This document shows, piece by piece, positions 6,619 to 12,625 of a stretch of 13,917 nt of DNA (position 1 is its first letter; each line of letters opens with the position of its first letter). Source of the stretch: SP202 sp036339395 (lineage in GTDB: Bacteria > Planctomycetota > Phycisphaerae > Phycisphaerales > SM1A02). The notes below the pieces were generated by a model that searched no databases, was not told where the DNA came from, and worked only from the letters and a program-made list of their open reading frames with translations. Location of the stretch: positions 1 through 13,917 of the forward strand of contig JAYZBD010000109.1 of NCBI GenBank assembly GCA_036339395.1, given 5' to 3'. The translations under genes were made by a program, and so were the position numbers.

Positions 6619-8841
6619 TCAGACAAGGCTGCTGAACATCAGGTCCGTGTAACTGGGAAGTGGCCAGAGATCGTCCGGGACGATCTCCTCGATGGAATCG
6701 CAGGCGGCCCTCGTCGTTTCCATGGCCGGGAGGAGCTTGGTACGGACAGCCTTGGTCCTCTTCTCATCGCCTTTGATTGATTGACACTTGCCAAGGGCTT
6801 CCCCGATTGCCGTGCAGCCAGCGTGCAGTTCATTCGTCCGCTCGACGAGTTCCGAGAGCCGTGCCTGGAGGGCCTCTGGCTCAACCCCTGCTTTCATCGC
6901 ACTGCCGACTGCCTCTGCGAGCTCGGACTGGTACCGGGCTGCAGCAGGAATGATCAGGGTATTGACCATGTTGACCATCGTTCGTGCCTCTATCCCCAGG
7001 ACCGATGCATAGTTCTCATGGAGCACATCGACCCGGGCCTGGAGTTCATCGGCTGACATGACACCATATGCCTCGAAGAGCATCTGGGCCTTGTTGGTCG
7101 AGAAGGCCGGAAGCGCATCCGAGGTGCTGACGAGATTCGGCATACCTCGACGCTTGGCTTCCTTCTTCCATTCCGACGAGTAGTTGTCTCCATTGAAGAC
7201 GACACGGTCATGCGCCTCCATCAATTCGGCGAGGATCGTGCAGAACGCCTCATCACAAGCAGTCCTGTCCATGTCGCTGTCGACGGCCTCTTCGAACCTG
7301 GTTGCAATGTGGTCGAGCGATTCGGCAATGATGGTGTTCAGAACCGTATTGGGCCAGGCAACGGAGGCCTGGGATCCAACAGCGCGAAACTCGAACTTGT
7401 TGCCCGTGAATGCGAAGGGACTCGTGCGATTCCGGTCACCGGAATGTCGTTCGATCGCCGGAACGCTGTCCGGACCCAGGTGAAGAGTCGAACCCTCCGC
7501 CCGGTCGATCGCGCTCCCGGATTTCAACTCATCGATCATCGTCTGCAGCATGTGCCCTGCGAAGATGGAAATGATTGCGGGTGGAGCCTCGTTGGCTCCA
7601 AGTCGAAGATCATTTGCGGCATTTGCAATCGATGCTCGCAACATGTCTGCATGCAGGTCGATCGCCCTGACAACCGCGGCAACGATCGTGAGAAACTCCA
7701 GGTTCTCATGCATGGTCTTCTTCGGTGACAGGAGGTTTCGCCCCTTGTCGGTCGAGAGAGACCAGTTGTTGTGCTTGCCCGAGCCGTTGACACCGGCATA
7801 GGGTTTCTCGTGCAGCAGGCAGACGAGGCCATGCTCCCTGGCGACCTTCTTCAGGACACTCATGGTGAGCATCTGGTGGTCACAGGCGACATTCGTCGAT
7901 TCAAAGAGCGGAGCAAGTTCGAATTGAGCCGGGGCGACCTCGTTGTGCCTCGTCTTGGCTGGGATACCAAGCATGTAGAGGCGTTCCTCCACGTCACCCA
8001 TGAAGGCCTGGACACGGCTGGGAATGGAGCCGAAGTAGTGGTCATCCAACTGGTGCCCCTTGGGAGAATCGGCTCCCATGATCGTTCGGCCACAGAGCAT
8101 CAGGTCCGGTCGCATGGACCAGAGTTCCTCATCGACGAGAAAGTACTCCTGCTCACAACCGAGCGTGGAGGCGATTCGATGCACACCTTCATCAAAGCCG
8201 AACATCCGCACGACTCGCATGGCATGCGTGTTCAAGGCTTCGATGGACCTGAGCAGGGGCGTTTTCTGGTCAAGTGACTCGCCGGTCCAGGACACGAAAC
8301 ATGTCGGGATGCAGAGCGTCGCCTCGCCTCCGTTGAGCGTAATGAAGGCCGGGCTGGTCGGATCCCACGCGGTGTATCCGCGTGCTTCGAACGTGTCGCG
8401 GATACCACCCGAGGGGAATGAACTTGCATCAGGCTCACCCCTGATCAGGCTTTCGCCGGAGAACTCCGCAATGACACTCCCGCCCTTTCCGAAGTTCAGG
8501 AACGAATCATGTTTCTCCGCAGTTGCTCCTGTCAGCGGCTGGAACCAGTGGCAATAGTGCGTGCAGCCATTTTCTATGGCCCACTCCTTCATTGCCTCGG
8601 CGATTTCATCGGCGATGTCTTCGTCAAGTTTCGTGCCAAACCTGATGGTCTGCTGCAACTTGTCATACGACTGGCCTGAAATGCGCCGTTCCATGTTGTT
8701 GCCAGAGAAGACACGGGAACCGTAGTCCTCACCGAATTCGCGCAATACATCGCGTACGGGAACCTGATGTGCCATCAAGCGATTCCTTCCGGCTGGATTG
8801 TAATTGTCGAATAGAGCCTGCGATCTGGTGGTGGTGGTCAT
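6619..8841 (-). CDS. glnN: Glutamine synthetase type III
   Basis: From the chosen ATG (8841) the product has 740 residues, typical of the large GSIII enzymes that make glutamine from glutamate, ammonia and ATP. Family blocks are intact: CHWFQPLTGATAEKHDSF (97-114), a GSIII N-terminal block; GCEQEYFLVD (228-237) with metal-binding glutamates; RHNEVAPAQFELAP (298-311); GVNGSGKHNNWSL (350-362), the nucleotide/ammonia-site block; and DRNRTSPFAFTGNKFEFRAVGSQAS (469-493, partly quoted family signature). The frame is open further upstream, but those codons do not resemble the family. ATG 8850, adding MRR, is an alternative. No Shine-Dalgarno site precedes either; TACCAT ends 7 nt before ATG 8841. 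It is convergent with gpmA and divergent from the secreted helical protein gene. No amt or glnB-type gene is adjacent, so regulation is not evident from context. Confidence 0.96.
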   Translation of the reverse strand: MTTTTRSQALFDNYNPAGRNRLMAHQVPVRDVLREFGEDYGSRVFSGNNMERRISGQSYDKLQQTIRFGTKLDEDIADEIAEAMKEWAIENGCTHYCHWFQPLTGATAEKHDSFLNFGKGGSVIAEFSGESLIRGEPDASSFPSGGIRDTFEARGYTAWDPTSPAFITLNGGEATLCIPTCFVSWTGESLDQKTPLLRSIEALNTHAMRVVRMFGFDEGVHRIASTLGCEQEYFLVDEELWSMRPDLMLCGRTIMGADSPKGHQLDDHYFGSIPSRVQAFMGDVEERLYMLGIPAKTRHNEVAPAQFELAPLFESTNVACDHQMLTMSVLKKVAREHGLVCLLHEKPYAGVNGSGKHNNWSLSTDKGRNLLSPKKTMHENLEFLTIVAAVVRAIDLHADMLRASIANAANDLRLGANEAPPAIISIFAGHMLQTMIDELKSGSAIDRAEGSTLHLGPDSVPAIERHSGDRNRTSPFAFTGNKFEFRAVGSQASVAWPNTVLNTIIAESLDHIATRFEEAVDSDMDRTACDEAFCTILAELMEAHDRVVFNGDNYSSEWKKEAKRRGMPNLVSTSDALPAFSTNKAQMLFEAYGVMSADELQARVDVLHENYASVLGIEARTMVNMVNTLIIPAAARYQSELAEAVGSAMKAGVEPEALQARLSELVERTNELHAGCTAIGEALGKCQSIKGDEKRTKAVRTKLLPAMETTRAACDSIEEIVPDDLWPLPSYTDLMFSSLV

Positions 8842-8848
8842 ACGACGC

Positions 8849-8854
8849 ATGGTA
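8849..8854 (-). promoter_or_regulatory. candidate -10 element of glnN, placed for a leaderless start
   Basis: TACCAT on the minus strand ends 7 nt before ATG 8841, putting a predicted transcription start at about 8842. It overlaps the alternative ATG at 8850, so if it is the promoter the shorter protein is the product. The hexamer 17 nt upstream, TGTAAA, is a poor -35 box. Confidence 0.25.
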
Positions 8855-8889
8855 CACGAAGAGGTGCGTGGTTTACACTCATTTTCCCT

Positions 8890-8907
8890 GCTGAAAGGGC
8901 TTCCAGC
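8890..8907. promoter_or_regulatory. imperfect palindrome in the glnN / secreted protein intergenic region
   Basis: GCTGaAAGggCTTcCAGC is an 18-nt dyad with seven paired positions per half, one mismatch and a 2-nt centre. It lies about 50 nt upstream of the glnN start and about 90 nt upstream of the divergent gene at 8996, in the largest gap of the window (154 nt). The position would suit an operator for either gene. No known regulator site is recognised. Confidence 0.3.
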
Positions 8908-8995
8908 CATGGTGTCGCCTACCGCTCGACGGGCGGGAGGATGTGTGGAACAATGCCCGGTCCCGCTCGGTATCCAGTACAAGGCAGGTACGTGA

Positions 8996-11626
8996 ATGAC
9001 TCGAATACACCGGTACATGCTCCTTACCATCGCACTTGCTTCCCTCGCATTTTCGCCAACATTGGCGTTCGGCCAGGGCACCAACGGCGTCTACCCGGAA
9101 CCACTCGACTGGAGGGCCTTCCAGGAATTGATGGAGCCCCTCAGTCTTTCGCCGGAGCAGGTCGCGGCACTTGAAGGCCCCCACGAGGAATACCTCGTGT
9201 CCATGATGGCTCTCCGGGATGGGCCGATTGCGGAGTTCATGGAGGACGTGTCCATCAAGTTTGCCAAGTCGAACAACGACAGCGAGGAAATCACTGAACG
9301 CGTCTCCGAGTATCGAAAAATCGCGAGGAGGATGGCCTCCCTGGAAAGCGACTTCCTTGATGGGCTCGCCCCCGTACTCAGCCAGGACCAGGTGCAGCGG
9401 ATGTCGATCGTGAAGGATTGGAGGGAGCGACAGAGAATCCTGGAGTCACCCTGGCCCTGGCCCCAGTGGGCTCCCTCGACGAAACAACTGGCGATCGAAC
9501 TCAGGCCCCTTGTTGAATGGGACATCCTTGATGAGACCACACGTGCATCTGTCGAACACGCGCTGGCCTCCAGTGAAGAACGGCGTACCCGGCTGGCTCG
9601 ACAACTCTTCGACCAACGCCTGAAAGGCTATGTCAAGGAGGTTGAGATCGAAGCAGAACTGGGGCCGATTCATTTCCCGTATGACGAGGAGGGGAATAAG
9701 GAAGTCACCCAGGAAGCCATCCAGGCCTGGGAGGATGAGAATCTCAGGCGGCACCACGAGGCCTACGGCACGGCACTGAAGTCAGCTTCCCGGATCAGGG
9801 CGACCTACCACGATGGCGTTGCCTCCATTGTCTCGATACTCCCCGATCGAGCAGGTCGCGATTTCCAATGGATCGCCTGGCGGCGAGGGTATGGAATCAA
9901 GGACACCTTCCAGGTCCGCAGCATGGTTGCCAGGTGGATCGAGAGGATGGATCGGAAGGACGAGGACACCGCTCCCTTTGAAGAACTCCTCTCGGGACAC
10001 GATTCGAGAACCGCACCTCATGCCCGGAAGCTCATGGAACTTGCAGACGGTGAAGCAGGAAACCAGGGAGGCTCCTTCTTCTACTTCAAGGAAGATACAA
10101 AGGACAGCCCCCGTGCCCAGGTCGAGTTGAAATTACGGGATGAGCAGGTACGAACCGCCAGGGAGTTCCATGCGCTGCTCGGGGACGACGCCCCGGAGGA
10201 CCTTCGTCGAGTCATCGCGCACTATGACGGCGAGGATCTCGACGGGAATGCAGGCGGAGACCGCTTTGGAGAACCTGCCAAGCAGACCAGCGTCAGTATC
10301 GTCATTACGGGCGATGCGTCCGACATGGAAGAACTCGAGAAGGACGGAGCTTCCTTCATGTTCTTCGGCTCAACCGATTCGACTGGTTCCACTGGAGCAG
10401 GTGGACCCGGGAGCGGACTCGACTTCCTGGCATCCGCGCCGGACGCCATGAACATGGAAGACATTGAACTGCTTGCTGCAGATCTCCAGATGGGCGAAGA
10501 GAGTCTCGACATCGTCGACGTCCTGTTCGAAACCTACCAGAAGGAATCCGCCGCACTCCTCCGCCAGTTCGAGCAGAAGCGGAAGGATCATGCCATGTCG
10601 ATGGCTCCAACCAAGGGAGACGATCCGGGCAAGGACATGGAGCGGTTTGTTTCCCTGAACCAGGACATGCAGGCCCTCCAGCAGGATGCCCTTGAGAAGA
10701 TGAGATCTCTCGATGAGCAGTTCTTCGATGATCTCGTACTTGCCGTTGAGAACTCGGACGACCAGGTTGTCCTGCAATGGCACCGACTTGCCCGTCAACG
10801 AACGTATGCAGCGGCTCCAACAGATCCCATGTCCACGGCCATGGCCATGATGGGTGGGGTTGGAAACAATGGATGGAAGATCGACCTGATGCGGGAAATC
10901 GGGAAGATCAACCTTTCACATGAACAGCGACGAGCGGCGCTGCTTGCCGTGGGTGATTGGCACCAGGACACCACCAACGCCATGAATGCCCTTGCCGATC
11001 TTCAGAATGAAGAAAGCGAATTCATGACCTCGATGATCTCCATCTCCACCACGTCGGAGAGCACCGAAATCGACATGGAGGCCGCAATGGAATCCATGAA
11101 GAAAATGCAGAGCATATCGAAGCGACGCAATGCCCTTCGGGATGAACAACTGCAGCGGAATGAAAGTGCACTCAAGGCCGCCTGCGATGTTCTTCCACTC
11201 GAGGTGGTAGCGCAGGTGAACCTTGCATGGGCCGAAGCTTCCTATCCAGCTGTCTACATCGATCCGCGGGCTGTTGGAGACAAGCTCCTTGCCGCGATGG
11301 AACTCGGGGAACTGGATGAATCCGTCCGGGCCGACCTGCTCGCCCTGCAGCAGGGCTACAGCGGACAGTACAAGGAGCAGTGCAGCCAGCTTGTCGACAT
11401 CTTCGAGAGCATGCCTCCTCCCCCGGGGATGGGCAGTTTCAACCTGGAGAAGATGCAGGAGCGTGACAAGGCCATGAGCCAGGCGGAACGTATCCGGTTC
11501 GAGCGAGATGATCTCTCCGACAAGACGCGGGATCGACTTCGTGCCATGCTCACCGAAGAACAGGTCGAGATGATTGGTGGACTGGATGTCCCGAAAAACA
11601 CGACAATGCACTGGCCCAAATTCTGA
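8996..11626 (+). CDS. secreted multi-module alpha-helical protein of unknown function, Spy/CpxP (LTXXQ)-like hairpins suspected
   Basis: I do not recognise an established family for this 876-residue protein. A signal peptide is clear: MTRIHRY, hydrophobic residues 8-25, likely cleavage near AFG-QG (26/27). The rest is rich in Glu, Lys, Arg, Met and Gln and predicted helical. About six similar units can be drawn: 45-137, 165-298, 308-408, 490-605, 628-752 and 762-862. Several open with a motif like LSLSPEQVAAL (49-59) or INLSHEQRRAAL (638-649), continue as a long charged helix, and close with a phrase such as LAPVLSQDQVQRM (124-136) or LRAMLTEEQVEMIGG (848-862). This layout recalls Spy/CpxP periplasmic LTXXQ proteins. 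A Gly/Ser/Thr-rich linker lies at about 458-475. There are only two cysteines (729, 796) in the mature chain. The start is supported by the signal peptide; the Shine-Dalgarno site is weak. PanB follows after 32 nt and HtrA after that. Role unknown; periplasmic chaperone or scaffold is speculation. Confidence 0.8.
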   Translation: MTRIHRYMLLTIALASLAFSPTLAFGQGTNGVYPEPLDWRAFQELMEPLSLSPEQVAALEGPHEEYLVSMMALRDGPIAEFMEDVSIKFAKSNNDSEEITERVSEYRKIARRMASLESDFLDGLAPVLSQDQVQRMSIVKDWRERQRILESPWPWPQWAPSTKQLAIELRPLVEWDILDETTRASVEHALASSEERRTRLARQLFDQRLKGYVKEVEIEAELGPIHFPYDEEGNKEVTQEAIQAWEDENLRRHHEAYGTALKSASRIRATYHDGVASIVSILPDRAGRDFQWIAWRRGYGIKDTFQVRSMVARWIERMDRKDEDTAPFEELLSGHDSRTAPHARKLMELADGEAGNQGGSFFYFKEDTKDSPRAQVELKLRDEQVRTAREFHALLGDDAPEDLRRVIAHYDGEDLDGNAGGDRFGEPAKQTSVSIVITGDASDMEELEKDGASFMFFGSTDSTGSTGAGGPGSGLDFLASAPDAMNMEDIELLAADLQMGEESLDIVDVLFETYQKESAALLRQFEQKRKDHAMSMAPTKGDDPGKDMERFVSLNQDMQALQQDALEKMRSLDEQFFDDLVLAVENSDDQVVLQWHRLARQRTYAAAPTDPMSTAMAMMGGVGNNGWKIDLMREIGKINLSHEQRRAALLAVGDWHQDTTNAMNALADLQNEESEFMTSMISISTTSESTEIDMEAAMESMKKMQSISKRRNALRDEQLQRNESALKAACDVLPLEVVAQVNLAWAEASYPAVYIDPRAVGDKLLAAMELGELDESVRADLLALQQGYSGQYKEQCSQLVDIFESMPPPPGMGSFNLEKMQERDKAMSQAERIRFERDDLSDKTRDRLRAMLTEEQVEMIGGLDVPKNTTMHWPKF

Positions 11627-11640
11627 CCACCCTCACTGCA

Positions 11641-11646
11641 TATACT
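11641..11646 (+). promoter_or_regulatory. candidate -10 element of panB
   Basis: TATACT is a 5/6 match to the -10 consensus and sits 12 nt before the panB ATG. The predicted transcription start near 11653 gives a leader of about 6 nt, and no Shine-Dalgarno sequence is present. The -35 region is poor, so panB might instead be read through from the upstream gene. Confidence 0.35.
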
Positions 11647-11658
11647 TTTTCTCCTGAC

Positions 11659-12540
11659 ATGAACATGAACCCAACAGATACAACGCCGCCAGCTCCGTCG
11701 AACAAGGGTGTCACCCTGCAGACGCTCCGGAAAGCTGCCAGGAATGGAGAACCCTTCGCATGCCTGACCTGCTACGACGCCACCACTGCGCGCTGGCTTG
11801 AGCGAGCAGGAATTCCCGTGCTGCTTGTTGGTGATACTGCAGCCGAGATGATTCTCGGCGAGCCTGGAACGATCCACGCTCCCCTTGATTTCATGCTCAT
11901 GATTACCGCTGCAGTCAAGAGAGGCGCTCCCCATACCTTCGTAATGGGAGACATGCCCTTTGGTTCCTACCAGTGCGATGATGCCGAAGCAGTACGGAAT
12001 GCCATGCGATTCATGACCGAGGGCAGGGCCGATGCCGTGAAACTCGAGGTCGACATCGAGTGGGTCGGACTCGTTGCAAAGCTCACCAAGGCAGGTGTGC
12101 CGGTCGTGGCCCACCTCGGTTCTCGGCCACAATGTGCCAAGCAGGAAGGTGGATACCGTTCCGCAGGACGCACGCCCGCCGCGCTTGAGGTCATTGTCGA
12201 TACGGCGATTGAAATGGAAGCAGCCGGTGCACGGATGATCCTCCTTGAAGCCGTACCCAACGAAGTCTCGCAGGCTGTTGTCAAGGCAACCTCGGTACCC
12301 GTCATCGGGTGTGGGGCCGGAACCGCCTGCCACGGCCAGATCGTCGTGACCCAGGACCTCCTGGGGCTCACCGACTGGCAGCCGGCGTTCGCTCGCCCGA
12401 TTGCCCGGCTTGGTGAGTCGCTCATGGAGGCCGCTGGAACCTGGAAGGCAAAGGTAGGCGCAGGCGACCTCGGCGAGCACCCCTACAGGATGAGGGGTGA
12501 ATCAAGCCCGGAACCGGGGAAAGCGGCTGCACGCGACTGA
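11659..12540 (+). CDS. panB: 3-methyl-2-oxobutanoate hydroxymethyltransferase (ketopantoate hydroxymethyltransferase)
   Basis: The 293-residue product catalyses the first committed step of pantothenate (vitamin B5 and coenzyme A) synthesis, moving a one-carbon unit from methylene-tetrahydrofolate to 2-oxoisovalerate in the cytoplasm. Metal ligands and catalytic residues known from E. coli PanB are all present: Asp59, Asp98 in MGDMPFGSYQ, Lys128 and Glu130 in AVKLE, His152 in VAHLG, and Glu197 in LLEAVP. Several family blocks are altered: GDS is GDT (59-60), the GIGAG block is GCGAG (217-221), the usual DGQ is HGQ (225-227), and the LTPQS loop is SRPQC (155-159). It is therefore a divergent but probably active enzyme. 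There is a possible second ATG two codons downstream. No panC, panD or panE is adjacent. The gene lies between the secreted helical protein and HtrA on the same strand. Confidence 0.92.
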   Translation: MNMNPTDTTPPAPSNKGVTLQTLRKAARNGEPFACLTCYDATTARWLERAGIPVLLVGDTAAEMILGEPGTIHAPLDFMLMITAAVKRGAPHTFVMGDMPFGSYQCDDAEAVRNAMRFMTEGRADAVKLEVDIEWVGLVAKLTKAGVPVVAHLGSRPQCAKQEGGYRSAGRTPAALEVIVDTAIEMEAAGARMILLEAVPNEVSQAVVKATSVPVIGCGAGTACHGQIVVTQDLLGLTDWQPAFARPIARLGESLMEAAGTWKAKVGAGDLGEHPYRMRGESSPEPGKAAARD

Positions 12541-12545
12541 TCTTC

Positions 12546-12561
12546 CACATCCACGGATGTG
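12546..12561. repeat. perfect short palindrome downstream of panB
   Basis: CACATCC-ac-GGATGTG forms seven paired bases around a 2-nt centre, 5 nt after the panB stop. No T-run follows on the plus strand, so it is not a standard intrinsic terminator. It may be a weak terminator or an operator in the 85-nt leader region of the HtrA gene. Confidence 0.35.
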
Positions 12562-12611
12562 AAACATGCATTGAAAAGATGCCCAGGGACTGCAACCGGC
12601 GTATGCTGAAC

Positions 12612-12617
12612 CGGAGG
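12612..12617 (+). promoter_or_regulatory. ribosome binding site of the HtrA gene (GTG start)
   Basis: CGGAGG lies 8 nt before GTG 12626 and decides this start. There is no in-frame ATG until residue 93, which would remove the membrane helix and the beginning of the protease domain. A TATGCT hexamer at 12602-12607 is a possible -10 element, but a start 7 nt beyond it would fall inside this site. Confidence 0.7.
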
Positions 12618-12625
12618 CTCTTCCC

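Noticed and set aside
8842..9084. N-terminal extension of glutamine synthetase III to ATG 9084
   Set aside because: The extra 81 residues have no GSIII similarity, would overlap the start of the divergent secreted protein gene, and exceed the usual family length; ATG 8841 gives a normal enzyme.
10360..10425. Gly/Ser/Thr-rich stretch in the secreted protein as a tandem repeat or assembly artefact
   Set aside because: The frame is continuous and the stretch is short and irregular at the DNA level; it is most simply a flexible linker between helical modules.
11356..12480. A 374-codon minus-strand open frame opposite panB and the end of the secreted protein gene
   Set aside because: It spans the junction of two well-supported plus-strand genes and its product resembles no family; it is a codon-bias shadow.
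12571..12607. TTGAAA and TATGCT as a -35/-10 pair for the HtrA gene
   Set aside because: The spacer is 25 nt, and a start 7 nt after TATGCT would fall inside the Shine-Dalgarno sequence.
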